A stretch of 64,000 nt of DNA from Dactylonectria macrodidyma (GCA_020744425.1 JAGMUV010000005.1:1116001-1180000), one strand, 5' to 3'; numbered from the stretch's first letter, positions 47,001-60,254 are shown. Numbers and translations are program-made. The notes: generated by a model from the sequence alone, not told the origin.

Positions 47001-49354
47001 TTGGAACCTGAAGAGGCCATGGTGACAGCGTTGTTCGAATCCTTGAGACTCTTCTGGGTAGTCGTACCAGCCTTATCACGAGCCTGGTTAAGAGCCATGG
47101 AAACCTTGTTCTCGAAGGTAGCTCGGACGTTCATACCGGGAAGGGCCTCCAGCTCGTTCGCTGTGGCTTGTGCAGTCAGCCTCGCTACCTCAGCCTTCTC
47201 TTCATCAATATGCACCTGGACCTTTTCGATGGTCGCCTTGTCAGGAATGGTGTCACCAATACCGATACTGTGACCGGTTTGCAGGAGCCAGTACGTCACA
47301 ACTTGCTGCACTCCGTTCAAGAACGCCATAGCGCCCTCGGGACCAAGCTCGTTGTAACTGACGTGGACAATACCTCCGGCGGCAGCACCGACGAACTTCT
47401 TGGTGAGAAGACCGTACATGAGATGGCCAGCCTGGATAAGAAGACCCTCGTCCTTAAGCGGGTTGTCTTCTTTGCTATCCGGGGCGTTGTGCAAGCTCAC
47501 TTCCTTCGGAATGACCATGCTGATAATCTGCTTACCAGTCCATCTGGGCTGCGGCTTCAAGATAGCCGGCTGAGGGATAATGCCATCCCAGTTGGGAAGC
47601 CACAGCATCTGGTTCATCACTTGCTCCTTGGTCAAGAAAGTGTCTCGTCGGCAGAGCTTGTATACACCAGCCAGGGAGTCCTGAACGATACCCATCAGGG
47701 GACCGTTCTTCTGGGGAGACACAATGTTCAGCGGCACCAGACAGAGCTCTCTGACTTCAGCACGCGTCTCTTCGCTTTGAGGAACGTGCAAGTTCATCTC
47801 GTCACCATCGAAATCGGCGTTATAGGGAGAAGTGACAGAGAGGTTCAGGCGGAAAGTAGAGTAAGGCATGACACGGACGCGATGACCCATCATAGACTCT
47901 TTGTGGAGTGAAGGCTGACGGTTGAAAATGATATAGTCACCGTCGATCAGATGACGTTCAACCTTCCATCCGTATTCAAGAGAAATCTGAGCAGCGCGTC
48001 GGTGATGTCGCAAATCAATTCGAGTGCCATCAGACCGGATAACGTACTTGGCTCCTGGGTGCTCATTTGGTCCGTTTTCGACAAGTTGATGCAGCCTGCC
48101 AATGTTGTAGGGTGTCACAGTCTCCGGATACGTCAGAGTCCTCGCAATACTGCGGGGAACTCCGACTTCGTGAAGCGAAAGGTTGGCATCACCAGTGATG
48201 ACAGTACGAGCAGAGAAATCGACTCGCTTTCCCATCAAGTTACCTCGGAGACGTCCTTCCTTGCCCTTTAGACGAGCTCGGATAGCCTTGACGGGACGTC
48301 CACTCTTTTGCAGAGCACGCGGCTGACCCGCAATGTCATTGTCCATGTAGGTCGCCACATGATACTGCAGAAGCTCCTCGAAGTCTCTCGCGATATGTTG
48401 AGGCGATCCCTCGCGGATAGCCTGCTTGACATTGCCGTTGGCACGGATAATGTCACCCAGCTTGTAGGTCAAATCATCTTCATTTCGCATGCCAGTACTA
48501 GTGCCATCCATGGAGATACTTGGTCGAACAGGAGGGGGGGGAACTGGAAGAACCGTCAAGACCATCCACTCGGGGCGAGCGTAATCGGAGTTGAGGCCCA
48601 TGTTGACGAGATCCTCCTCGGAAATTCGTCGAAGAATAGCGTGAGCCATCTCTGGGGTGATGGGGGTCGTCTCTCGTCGCTTAACGCCGTCTTCCTGGGC
48701 AACATCGAAGGCGGCTTTGAGTTGGAGAGCTGCTTGTCTGACGTTGGGCTGTACATTGCCACAGCCGCCGTGGTTCTCGGCCCCAGGGAGCTTCAATCCC
48801 GGGGCGAATTCCTCTTTGTTCTTGTCGTTCCTATCTTCGTTGTCGCAACGGTTCTTCTTCTTGCACACTTCCCAAACACGGTGGAAGCGAACCTTGGGGT
48901 CTCGGGTATTGATGGCCGCAGCGAATTCGACGTCGCTCTGAGAGTATCAGGTTAGCATCCAATAGGCAAGAAACCTTAATGGAGTGAGTAGACCAACTTT
49001 ATCGGCCAACACTTTGCTGCAGTTGTGGCAGACAATCTCCAAAATCTTCTTGACCTTCTTGATGAAACCTGGATGATACACGGGCTTCGCGAGCTCGATG
49101 TGTCCGAAATGACCGGGACACTCGCCCATCGCCTGGTTGCAGGTCTTGCATCGAAATTGCCGGTCGATCGAGCCAAGGAGAGGGTCGTTTAGGCCACCGT
49201 CGCGTGGTTTGACCTTGTTCTCTTCCATGGTCTCAGGGTAGAGAATGTGGCAAACACTCATATTTTTGATCTCCTCGGGGGACATCAAGCCGAACTGAAT
49301 CTCCTCCACCGTCTTGAGCGGAGCGCTCGAGTGGGTGAAGTAGAGATTCGCCAT
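44057..49354 (-). CDS. RPB1: RNA polymerase II largest subunit, 1745 aa
   Basis: Two exons, 49354-48998 and 48937-44057, joined across a 60-nt intron with GTTGGT donor, GCTAAC branch and CAG. It is the catalytic subunit of nuclear Pol II. The N-terminus has the clamp zinc motif [17 protein letters not shown]. The metal-A loop NADFDGDE lies at about residues 492-499, and the bridge-helix/trigger-loop region contains [20 protein letters not shown]. The C-terminal domain (about residues 1578-1745) has some 20 imperfect heptads, of which only two are exact YSPTSPS; many read YSPASPN, FSPTSPM or NSPTSPS. Length and domain order are complete. Long antisense frames inside it are shadows. Confidence 0.98.
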
Positions 49355-50344
49355 GGTCGCGGTTGTGATTGATTATGCCGGGAACGGAAAAGGAGCGAAA
49401 AGCGAAAACTGAGGTCAGGACGCGCGCGAACACGCAAAGAGGCGCGAAAAGTCGATGTCAAGAAGAAATAAATGCGAGAACCCAGATTCTCTATCGCGCA
49501 AAGTCGCTAAAACGATGGCAGATGCCGTAAAACGTGAATGATGGATAGCGCTGAGCGGCAACGCCTGTCCTGGCCGCCGGCCCAGGAGATCCTCGGGCTG
49601 GTCTCCCCCGTCGCCGCCACCTCGAAAGTCGCGAAAGGTCGGAAGTCGCGCTGGACTTTATCTTCGATCGGTCGTAAATGTGTCTCGAGACGTTGCGCGC
49701 GATGCCCGACGCGCGCGGTGATGATTTGGAGCTGAGGGCAAAGTTTTGACGTGGTTAAGGCGAGAGGGTCGGAGGAAGCCTGAAAGAATGTGGACTTGAG
49801 GCGGCTGGCGGACGCAGCGATGGGGCTAAACCTGTTTAGGACACGGAGACCTCCCTGGAGCTACATGAGTGTGGCCTCAGGCACAAAGTTTTGCAGGTAT
49901 CAGGGACAATTTGGGCACGCTCTCACGTGCTGACTAAAGGGAAAAATCGACGAGTCTCGGCGCATAAGCCTCCAATTTCGCGCTGATTATTCTGTCCACC
50001 ACCAATCTATTACCACGCGTGGCAAGTACCAGTACTTGACAATCTCACTTATCTCCGACCCGCTGGGGCTGGATGGACGACTTGGGCAGCACGCCGATGA
50101 CTCAAACCCTGGCACCTTTGACGGAATGTCTGCCAATGAATTTTTATCCTTCTAGCCCTCTGTCTTGTGGCTTGCGCAGCAACGATTGCAGACGAAACAA
50201 AGGCGTATTGTCGGATGGCATTGCGACTCCTTTGTCATTCATCATGCCCAGCAGCCACGTCAGGCCAAGTCGCGTCTCTTCGTGACACTAACTAAATAAG
50301 GCGTCTAACTCGATACAGCTTAACCCCGAGAGATTCTTTGTGCT
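49355..50344. other. RPB1 promoter and SWD1 3' flank
   Basis: About 1 kb between two minus-strand genes. It is rich in CG and GCGC near the RPB1 start, with no TATA box, as in a constitutive promoter. No additional gene is seen. Confidence 0.55.
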
Positions 50345-51801
50345 TCATCGCTTTCTACTTCTTGCTCCCTTGCCAATGGCCTTCTTCACTGGCAGCTTCT
50401 CGATCGCCCCGTCCAAATCGCCCTGGCCCTCGCCAGGACTCCTACGTCTCATGGTTCCGGTAGATACCGCGATAAACTCGTCCTCGCTGTCGCTCTCGCC
50501 AAGGTTAAAGAGAATCGGCATCCGAAAACCGTCTCCCTCGTCCAGAGTCTTCGACGGATCGAGCGTCAAGACATCGACATCCTCATCCTCTGCATCAAGT
50601 CGCCGCCGGTGAATCTCTTCTTGCGCATATATATCAAACTCGTCCTCCCGCTCGATGTACTCGACGTTCTCCTCGACCTCTGCAAAGTCTGGCGCCAATG
50701 CAGACCACTTCTGCGGGCTGATGACTGACCAGATGTATATGCGCCCGGTCTCCAGGCCACATGCAGCCAAAAGAGCACGAGCTGGGTGCCACTCTATGAC
50801 TCCCTGCTCTTCCTTCGGGTCCTTGAGCATGCACACAAGACTGCCATGGTTCCGCTCCCAAACATACAGCTCGTGGTTGTTATACGTCGAAGCTGCCACG
50901 TATTCTCCGGTTGCGCTAAATGTGACATGGTTCCAAGACAGCTTGTTCACCACATCTTGAAACTTGTGCTCCAATGGTAATTGTAAGGTATCCAGGTCGA
51001 GATCCTCGGTCGAAAGGTTGGGTATTCGAAAAGTTCGAATGATTCTGTCTTGTGAATTCACTAACAGCTCCCGACCTGAACCCGTCGTCCGCATCGTAGT
51101 AATGGCTCCTGAGCATATCTTGTCGGAATAGATGATCTCGTAAGACTTTGCGTCGATAATGTTGAGCCTCCCTTTATTCGTTCCAGCGAGGATGTGGTCC
51201 CCAGTGACACTCCAGATTATAGACGTTGTCATTTGTTTCGCGTCTTCTTTCGCATGCTTTTCTTTCAACGCTGCGTCTCCGTCTGTATTTGGTCGTTTCG
51301 GAGCGGAGGGGAGTATATGCTTCACATCGACGGGCTCTGTCATGTCGACAACGACCGGCTGCTCCTCGAAGAGCGCGGCGACGAGTTCCAGGCTATTGCA
51401 TGTCAGCACTTGTGTCTCTGGTGGAATCCAAACCCGACTCACTGATTCCAAGGATGGAGCTCAGCCATGTACACGGGGGCGCGAAAGCGCACCTCGCGCA
51501 ACCTCGTACCGTCTTGTAGATCCCAGAGAATGGCTTTCCAACCTTGGCAGGTCGACAACAAGTATCGACCGCATCTTGACCAGCTCAGAAACGTGATGCT
51601 TTTGTTATGACCTCTCAGCTTCCTCGCAACACCCATGGTATCGAGATCCCATACCACAACAGTTCCGTCGACTCGACCAGAGGCTAGGTAGTCGCCCTTA
51701 CGGTTGAAGCGTAGCATGGTCGCATGGCCGGATCGGATCGTGTTGGTGATGTTTTCAGGATAATCCTGAAGCAGGTAGTCGTCTGACAGCAGGAGATTCA
51801 T
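50345..51801 (-). CDS. SWD1: COMPASS subunit Swd1 / RbBP5 homologue, 468 aa
   Basis: Two exons, 51801-51443 and 51392-50345; 50-nt intron with GTGAGT and TAG. It is a WD-repeat scaffold of the Set1/COMPASS histone H3K4 methyltransferase in the nucleus. The N-terminus MNLLLSDDYLLQDYPENITN and repeats such as LRFNRKGDYLASGRVDGTVV, then HNKSITFLSWSRCGRYLLST, are typical of RbBP5/Swd1. The C-terminus is acidic (DSEDEFIAVS) with a basic end. Start chosen at MNLLL because yeast Swd1 begins MNILL. An in-frame ATG 111 nt upstream (51912) would add 37 residues. It shares a short divergent promoter with THG1. Confidence 0.93.
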
Positions 51802-52181
51802 GTTGAAGCGGCGCTCAGCGCTGATGTCGAAGCTATCGGTCGGGTTCGTCGCGTTCCATAAGCAATGGAGGGGGTGTTGCGGCAAAGATTCTAAAGGCAA
51901 GATGGACTCCAAAAATATCCGTCACAGCCGCGTTGGAGCCGGAGTCGCAATCTGCAAGGCTGACCTCCAACAAACAATGGCCCACTGACCCTATACACAC
52001 GCCTGGGGTACGAGTAAATCTATACTTGGTCCAAGCGTTTTTTCCTCCCCTCTCCACCACGATGAGCTGCACTAACAATTCTCACCTCACATGCCCCTCT
52101 ACTTCTCAGACAAAGTGGCACAACGTCCCCGCGCAGACATTCGTTTTCTCCAGCTAGACGGCCATTTGCAGCCTCGCAAAC
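51802..52181. promoter_or_regulatory. Bidirectional promoter SWD1 / THG1
   Basis: About 380 bases separate the two divergent start codons. No TATA box is clear. The region must hold both core promoters. Confidence 0.6.
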
Positions 52182-53419
52182 ATGGCAAACTCCAAGTGAG
52201 CCTTCTTCCCCGTGAATTTTTCTCACTTTTCGTCATGCATGTGTCTAATCCCTCCCAAGATTTGAGTATGTCCGTGACTTTGAGATGCCGGATCCGCTGC
52301 TCTCCAACACCTGGATCGTGGTCCGAGTAGATGGTCGAGCCTTTACAAAGTGAATTATCTCCAAACCTCTGCCTTTCCGACGCGAATTACACTCTGACAG
52401 GGACAAGGATGTGTGCCAAGTACAACTTCGAGAAGCCAAATGACCGCCGCGCCTTGGATCTCATGAACACGGCAGCCAAAGCCGTTGTGACTGATATGCC
52501 CGAGATCACTATTGCCTACGGCGTCAGTGACGAATTCAGGTCATGATCCTGTCTTCTGAGCGATATTTAATACTAAATTCTTGCAGCTTTGTTTTTCACA
52601 AATCATGCGTCCTATTTGAGAGGCGAGAAAGGTAGCATGCCGCGAACCGGGTATGCAAACATCAGTGACTAACACCATGGCAGCAAGCTCGTCAGCACTG
52701 TTGTTTCCACATTCACCTCCAACTACGTCTATGCGTGGTCAAACCACTTCCCTGATAGTCCACTTTCATTTCCGCTTCCCACCTTTGATGGACGAGCGGT
52801 GTGTTACCCTAGCGTGCAGAATCTCCGCGACTACCTGAGCTGGAGGCAAGTTGATTGTAAGACAAACCCCCCCTTCCAACACCAACACATACTCACTGAC
52901 AAATAAAGGTCATATCAACAACCTCTACAACACTGCATTCTGGTCATTGGTTCAACTTGGCGGACTCGACAATAAGGAAGCTGAAAAAACGCTCGCGGTG
53001 AGTCCCCTGAGCCGCCTCGATCGTACCATACTCATACTAGCGGCAGGGTACTGTGGCTGCGGACAAGAATGAGATTCTCTTTTCGCGATTCGCCATTAAC
53101 TATAACAACGAACCAGAGATCTTCAAGAAGGGGAGCGTTATTTTCCGTGACGTGTGTATTTCCAAATTTCCCAGTCCAAATTAATACTCACCGTCTGCAG
53201 TACGAGCTCGTAGATCCCGATAGCCACAATGTTGCCTCAACCATCGATGCACAGGCGATGCCAGTAACACAGTCAAAGACTCAAAAGGAGAATGACAAGA
53301 AGCGCAGGGCCAAAGCTCGAATTCTAGTGGAGCATATGGACATCATTAAGGATGACTTCTGGGACAGGAGGCCCTGGATTCTCTCCAACAAGCCTGGCAA
53401 GATCCCAAAAGAGACATAA
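52182..53419 (+). CDS. THG1: tRNA-His guanylyltransferase Thg1, 288 aa
   Basis: Eight exons: 52182-52195, 52260-52349, 52408-52539, 52587-52631, 52684-52856, 52909-52997, 53047-53151 and 53201-53419; 867 coding nt with all phases matching. The enzyme adds G-1 to the 5' end of tRNA-His by reverse (3'-5') polymerisation, which the histidyl-tRNA synthetase needs. VVRVDGRAF carries the first metal-binding Asp and GVSDEFSF the second carboxylate pair. [17 protein letters not shown] and the C-terminal [14 protein letters not shown] helix are family blocks. Seven introns in under 1.3 kb is dense for this window. It is convergent with TMA23, with 104 bases between the stops. Confidence 0.95.
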
Positions 53420-53523
53420 AACATCCATTCAAAAAGGGGGGGTATCATTCAGAACTATCAACCCAAACGCCGTCAATATTTTTCTCGCTATGCAAATGCG
53501 ATCCGCAATGTTCTGCCTCCAAT

Positions 53524-54165
53524 CTATCGTTTCTTTGAGTCTTTGCCTGCTAGTCTCCGTTTTTCTTCTTTCCTCGCTCGCCGCCGGCGCTTCTCGCTGT
53601 CCGCGTCGCTCGATTCGGTTGATGACTTCCCTGACTTCCCTGACTTCTTCGACATCTTCCGTTCTTTTCGAAGGGCTTTTCTGCGGGCCCGCTCTTGTTT
53701 CCGCTTTCGCTTAGCCGCTTTCTTCTCTTCCTTGGTTTCTTTTCGAGGTTCGGATTCGGTCGTCTTCGTGGGTTCTTGGTCTGAACTATCGTCTTCGGAA
53801 GACTCCGTGCTTGACGAGTCTTTGATTTCCAATCGGCTGAGTGTTCCCTCGAGAAACCCGCCTCGCACGAACGACGTGTACACGGAGTATTTCCCCAGAT
53901 TCTTGTCGATGGTATTCAGCTTGCCCGTCTTGACGGTCTGCACCACCTTTCCATCTTTGGAAGTGTCGAGTCCTTTCAACTGCTCGTCGAATGCATTCAT
54001 CCACCATTGGTCGCTTGTGAAGTGCTGTTTTTGGCCCAATCCCTTGGTGTTGTCCTTGCGCGACAGCAACAAGGGTTTCGCGAGGCCAATCGAGTCGTCG
54101 GTCATGTGAAGAGAGTGACCAGTTCCCCGCCAGCCCTGGGCGGAGAGGAGGGCGTGGGCATCCAT
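53524..54165 (-). CDS. TMA23: G-patch protein similar to yeast Tma23, 213 aa
   Basis: Single exon. The N-terminus MDAHALLSAQGWRGTGHSL is a G-patch-like start, followed by LLSRKDNTKGLG and a WWMNAFDEQLKGLD block matching the layout of yeast Tma23, a nucleolar factor in ribosome biogenesis. The second half is a long acidic/serine region and then a strongly basic Lys/Arg tail with KKSGKSGKSS repeats, typical of nucleolar proteins. The length equals Tma23. G-patch proteins usually stimulate a DEAH helicase; the partner here is not visible. Confidence 0.8.
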   Translation of the reverse strand: MDAHALLSAQGWRGTGHSLHMTDDSIGLAKPLLLSRKDNTKGLGQKQHFTSDQWWMNAFDEQLKGLDTSKDGKVVQTVKTGKLNTIDKNLGKYSVYTSFVRGGFLEGTLSRLEIKDSSSTESSEDDSSDQEPTKTTESEPRKETKEEKKAAKRKRKQERARRKALRKERKMSKKSGKSGKSSTESSDADSEKRRRRARKEEKRRLAGKDSKKR

Positions 54166-56226
54166 CGTAACAAGCGTTTATCGGTTAGGACTTTGGCTTA
54201 ACACCCTAGATTGTAGGGGCTCAGATATGTTGTCAAACAAAGGCGTCGAAAACTGATGAGCGCAAAAGGAAAGTTGAGACGCCGAAGTTGGAGCGGTTCA
54301 AGTCGCATTGATTTTTTTAGCGGGGCTGGGCTTATCGTCCGCTTGCATTTCCTTATCGCACCACCTTGGCTACCCTAGAGCTGTTGACCCCCAGAGCTGG
54401 CAACGACAACTATTCGCGTAATAACAAAACCAATGTCTGCTCGATAAATTAACCTTAGGCGGGTGCTTTGGGTAGTTTTTCTCTATTCTTTGACATTGTT
54501 ATTGTCTGGTATATTTTTCAGGCCTGCATCAACCTCATATTGGCCTGGATCAACTTCACTGTTTTGGTCAACTAATATACAATGGAACAATGAAGAGGTT
54601 CCAATTAATGCGATAATGTCAGATTTAAGCCATAATGCCATACCAAGCCGGTAAAAGGGCGGCACCACCACTCTTTGTAGTAGTAATACAACCTGTAGCA
54701 CCCAAGCCTTCGTTGCTGCTAATAGACAAGCCATCTTGACGGCAACGGAGGGTATAAGACTAGCAGCCCACAGGACACATTATTTCGTCCGGCAATTAAC
54801 TTTGGTCAAGCTAAGGGGCGAAATAGCCAGCATTGCTGATTGTCGAGATAATTCTCTCCAAAACATCACGCCTCATAACAATGACGCCAATTATCGATTC
54901 CTAAGTATATTGCCAACGGCGGGAAGCCTTCTGAACACGGAAAATCCGAATGATAAGCATACGTACATGATTGACTTATCAGTATTGCATCTCAGTCCAA
55001 GGGGTTCTCTAGTGCGTTACTACAAATAGGCACCCAATTCCGTGAAGGCTTACCGAGATTCTTTCTAGAGCAGGTTTTGCGGCACGGCATTTTGTGTGAA
55101 GAATTTTTTTTAGAGACGAAATGTAGAAGTGTCATCAAGTCTGCGCGAGTGATTGACGAGGGCGGAATTAAATCGCAATCGCCCGTGAAGAAGGACGCAA
55201 TGCATACTGAAATATAGGGGTAGTGTAAATACACTTATACGCATGGTGTATCGGAATGTTATACACATGATGCATCTGAATGAAAAAAACCGAGACGGTG
55301 GCAGGAGATAATTTACTTAACAGAGTGATGGGTAAATACGAGTATGCGTAATAGTTTATGACGACGGCATACACTCTTTCCTCATCCGGATACTACGAAT
55401 CGGCTTGATCTCTCAATAGGTGATTCACCCGATAATTATTGAAATCCAGATCAATTTCTAACACCTTGGCCAATTTTGTTTACAGACCTAATGGCCCATC
55501 GAGTGCGCAAATACCTGAACCAAGTTCCTCGTGCAGGTTAAGCAGGGATCACTGATCCTCTTGGTGTTCTACGCCTTGGCTTGTAGTTGCATGGGCACCC
55601 TGGCTGGACTTGAGGATCCTGAGGAGCTCCAGAAGCTTGTCTGTTAAGCTTCCCCACGAACTGGGTCTGTTCAAAAACGGCCTAGAATTCGAGCAAATAA
55701 ACGCTAATGGAGGAGATCCATTCCATTCAACAAATGACTCGTCGAATAACAAAACTAGCTCGCCTGGATGGAAGAAGGAGATGAATCACCATGATTGTCT
55801 GCACTTGGCGTTTCCGATTCAGCACGGAGCTACGGGCGGGCACGTGATGGTCGGTGCCTGGGAGGATCGGGAGCACCGCCAACGAGGTACGACGTAGCAA
55901 AATTGGACACATAACATCCAATGTTGGGTCGCAAAATATCGTCCGATTGAAGCCTTGACCAAGCTTCTCAGACCGCTGGATGGTATTCCGATATTGAAAC
56001 ATCGAGCTGTTCTACAGAGACACAACGTGCGAGGTAAGTGACTCGAGCTCCCTGTCCCATAGTGGGCGGCATGATGTAGGGTGTCTCATAGCTTCCACGA
56101 GCTCTGTCACTGACACTCATCTCAACAGGCCATCCCACAACTAATCGCCGAGCCTGGGACCTTCATCGCCGAACCATTAGACCGCTAGTACGTGGAGTAT
56201 TCAAGCTCTGGGGAGCAATTAGCATC
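54166..56226. other. Intergenic, AT-rich, no supported gene
   Basis: Short frames only. A likely 5'-leader intron of the next gene starts at GTAAGT near 56035 and ends CAACAG near 56128. Confidence 0.5.
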
Positions 56227-58638
56227 ATGGCACCGCTGTGTGCCGATCCGCGGCAGATTGTCATCAGCCTTAACCCCGCGCGTCGAAAGGCACTCTATAA
56301 GCTCGTCCATGAGATCACTTCATACATGATCGCTCAATTGGAGACACCCGAAGATGAGCTTGGTCCCGTAGCTCTGGGGACTCCTCGAGACGACGGCGAA
56401 GGATTCAAGACGAATGATGATGAGTCTCAGAGCCGCGAACGACAGGTCCAGAACAGGCCCCCCGACCAGGCCCAGAAGATACAAAAAGCCGCTATGAAGC
56501 ACATGTCTGAGTGGAAGCGCGAGCTTATGCCCAAACTCGAAGAGATCGCGCGAGTGCCCGATGATGCCAAGATCCAGGGCGAGAGACAGAAGCGCCTCGA
56601 GACTATTCAGAAAACCAATCTGGATACACCTGAGGAGGGAGAGAATCTCATCAGCTTCGGCGAAGTCAAAATAGATAAATCGCAGGACGTCATTTCGCTC
56701 CAGGCTCTGTACCATCCGATTCCGACGAGATTGACGACTATCCCGCAACAGGACAGGAGGGAGGCCATTGTTTGTATCCTGCTTCTACTTCTTTCAACTG
56801 GAAAGTATTCTGCTTATTCACGGACTCTGGCGCTTTATCTTGCATCTGCTCTAGAGGTTCCTCAAGCATTCATTGTCAAACAGGAGATCGAGATCGCCAA
56901 GTCGCTTCTTGAGTCATCTATGGCCGATGATAAACAGAAAGAAGCAATGTCAGCCGAGGCCGAGGCCGAGAAGCGTCGCCACGACAACAAGTTCAACCGA
57001 TTTTGGAAAGTAGGTTTGGCATCTGTAGCAGGTGCTGCTGTTATTGGTGTCACTGGTGGTTTGGCCGCCCCCTTGGTCGCTGGCGCAATCGGCGGTGTTC
57101 TTGGTGGAGTAGGACTGGGAGGAGTGGCCAGTTTCCTAGGAATCTTCTGGATGAACGGGGCCCTAGTTGGAGCTCTTTTCGGTGCATATGGAGCCAAGAT
57201 GACTGTAAGTTCTTTCCGTCCCATCGGCGCGATTTGATGCTGAAGCTGTCGACAGGGTGAGATGATGGACGAGTACGCCAAAGAGGTTGAGGACTTTCGA
57301 TTCATCCCGCTCAAAGAGGAATGGGGACAACAATTCCAGACTGAGGACGAGAAGGCTAAACAAGACCATCGCCTCCGCGTGACCATCGGAATCAATGGTT
57401 GGCTCAATACAGAGGATGACATCACGAAACCGTGGCGGGTACTTAACGATGATGCCGAAGTCTTTGCCCTTCGTTACGAGTTGAAGTCCCTCATGGCTCT
57501 TGGAGCTGCGCTACGTGCTCTCGTTGAATCCTTCGCTTGGAACACCATAAAGATGGAAATTCTTAAGCGCACTGTTCTGGCCACCCTGCTCGCCGCTCTT
57601 TGGCCTGTTCAGGTGCTTGCTGCGGCGTCCAACGTCGACAACCCGTTCAACCGTGCCCACAACCGCTCCAGAAAGGCTGGCAGGCTCCTTGCCGATGCAC
57701 TCATCAACAAGGTCCAAGGCGAGCGCCCTGTTACCCTTGTGGGATACTCTCTCGGTGCCACAGCTATCCACGCCTGCTTGCAGTCACTCGCACAGCGACA
57801 TGCCTTTGGTCTTGTCGATAGTGTTGTCATCATTGGTGCGCCTGCACCGTCGGCTCCGACTCATTGGCGCACACTACGCACTGTAGTCTCAGGAAAGATT
57901 TTCAACGTCTACTCCGAGAACGACATGGTGCTTGGGTTTTTGTACCGCGCCCATAGCCTTTCCACCGGCGTTGCTGGTTTGCAAGCCGTCAACAACGTCG
58001 AGGGGGTGGAGAACTTGAACTTGAGCGAGACTGTCAGTGGTCACTTGCGGTATCCTGACCTGACAGGCGAGATCCTGCGGAAGTGTGGCTTCGTTGGTAT
58101 CAAAGCTGGCACCGAGATCGAAAAGGATGAGCTCATCAAGCTGAAGGAACACCAAGTCGAGGGTAGCCTGATCGACTTTGACGCAGCCCCGTCGAAATAT
58201 GAAGAGGCAAGGCAGTCACCAGGCCAGGCACAGCTGACGGATGATCTTCGTGGTCTAAACATCTCTCCTCCTGGTCTCGTCTCCCCATCGGTGCCTCCGA
58301 CTCAGGAGGAAAAGAGCAAGGACCTGGGTTCCGAGAAGCCGCCACTGCCTCAGCGCCCGAGCGACGAGGGCATTGACTCACCCCGAAGTTCTACAGCCGC
58401 TTCGCACAATGAACACGTTTCCCTCTCACGTTCTGCCGGAACTCAGGCCGAAAAGGTGGAGGAGGAGTCCCCTCTTCCATATCGTCCGACTGAGCGTGCC
58501 GCCGAGAAGGCACCGGCATCGCAAATCCGGCGTTCATTGACGCCGGAAACAAATGTGACCGACGATGAAGAGTACGGGGGAATCGTGATGGTTAGTTACG
58601 ATAGTAGCGACGAGGATGAGCCTGCGCATAAACGCTAG
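56227..58638 (+). CDS. DUF726 membrane protein with lipase-like motif (TMCO4/YFL034W family), 786 aa
   Basis: Two exons, 56227-57204 and 57256-58638; 51-nt intron with GTAAGT and CGACAG. A cytosolic N-terminus contains coiled-coil-prone segments. A Gly-rich hydrophobic stretch at about residues 259-326 (FWKVGLASVAGAAVIGVTGG and on) is probably two or three membrane passes. An alpha/beta-hydrolase-like domain follows with the nucleophile elbow GYSLGA (Ser near residue 491), HGH-less, and an NVYSENDMVLGF segment that could hold the acid. The last 150 residues are disordered and Ser/Pro-rich. Yeast YFL034W and human TMCO4 share this plan. Enzymatic activity is inferred, not shown. Start chosen as the first good ATG after a leader intron. 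Confidence 0.9.
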
Positions 58639-60254
58639 TAGGATAGTCATCGGGGATACATTAAAGCCTGATGTCTGGTGTGATTGGATATTAAATGATG
58701 TTGGGGTATGCTTTATAAAGGGACCTTTGGTATGAACAATAAATCAAATGATACGAGAGAAATGGCGTTTGACACTCGCTCCAATTTTTGTCGTGGGCTT
58801 GGGTATAAGCAGTTGTTGCTGAACTGCCAGCCCGCCAACCCATTTATAATATGTGATGTGCTTGAATTTCACTACGCTCCCTTTATAATAACTGTTATAT
58901 CTGTGAAATATGGCTAATATATCTCTTTCGAATATATATATCTACTAACTTATACTAGCATGTATATAGAGAAGCATCCAGTAGTATCTATTTTGGTGAA
59001 GAACGTTATTGTAGCTAATGGATAGAGCAATCTACTAGCTACCGACAGACTTATTGGTAAGTGCCTAATTAATGGGGCTGTATCCTCCCCTTCTCATAGC
59101 GTTGACATAACTGCAAAGGCACGGAACGGAGGCCAAGCATGACAACGTAGAATAAGATACTGGTACATGGTGGACCGAGGTAGGTGCGTATAATGAAATT
59201 CTCTCCATAACGACCCATTGGTAGATTTAATTACGAAAGCTTTTTCAGATCCTAGCTAACTCCCGTCCAGAAGAAATCCTCTGATCTAGCTAACGCCTTT
59301 ACATAATAGGAATGCCCTGCGTAATTAAGCGCGAGATTTATGTTCTCTAATAAAGGATGTTAGCAATCCAGTATAAGTCTTGGAAAAGTGGGATACTTAC
59401 GTAGGCACTGAGTACTGGCTCCCCTGTTGAGATTGTCTATCGTGGCGTAACTTCACATAGTTAGTATGGTAATAACTTTAGAGAGGTTTTTAAGCAAGTA
59501 CTTTTACGACAACCCTCTTGCCGGTCTTATTAATAGCAAAGCCACTGATCTCAACGCCATGCTTGTTCTGGATTGTTTTTACATACCTCACCCACAACTT
59601 TGATTAGTTTCTCGCCAGCATATCTATCTTGGTATATCTCACATTAGGCCAAAAGTGTGGTAGATATCTTTGATTTCAAGCAACAGCGCTTTCGCAACTA
59701 TCTAGGTAGACATTTCAAATCCCTCAGATAACGATGGATAGATGGGGGACAGGTGGTGTGGTAGTAGCAGTAGTGGTGATGATGTGAGGCGACCACTCGC
59801 TCACCCCCGACGAAGGTAATGGAAGATAGGGAACATAGAAATATGACGGGAAAACGGTCAAAAGCTACAACTGATCCGAAAACATCTCCTCTTTTTGCCC
59901 AGGATTAAAAAGGAAAAACCAGGTATAAAAACCTACAAGGAGCTTTTAAGGCTCCTCGCTTTTCTTCCCCCCCCTTCGTCCCCCCCTTTCCCCTTCTCCT
60001 AGACTGCCAAGTGCTCGCGTGACTTTTTCTTCTTCCCTCTTCTAGTGGTATCATATGTGTCAAAGGAAGATAAAAGGGACGAAATAAAAACAGAAGCGAC
60101 GGTTGATATTAGGTGTGGGTGGGCGTGGATGGGTATCAGAGCCCTGCCATATTAAATGGCGAGTGTAAAAGCGGCGAGTTGCGTAAAAATATCCGAAAAA
60201 AAAGAAATTTGGATTGTTAAATGAGCTCTATCAGGAGCCACGATGGGTATTTGT
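58639..60254. other. AT-rich convergent intergenic region
   Basis: Separates the DUF726 stop from the MSB1 stop. Contains AT microsatellite-like sequence (58915-58960), a GTGGTAGTAGCAGTAGTGGTGATGAT tract near 59756 and poly-C/T runs near 59960. No gene is seen. Confidence 0.55.

Noticed and set aside
44252..48955. Several long plus-strand frames inside RPB1 (up to 247 codons)
   Set aside because: They are antisense to a complete, conserved RPB1 coding sequence and have no own splice or start context.
55518..55575. A GGTTAAGCAGGGATC string reminiscent of 5S rRNA
   Set aside because: The surrounding sequence does not continue as 5S rRNA and lacks its conserved flanks.
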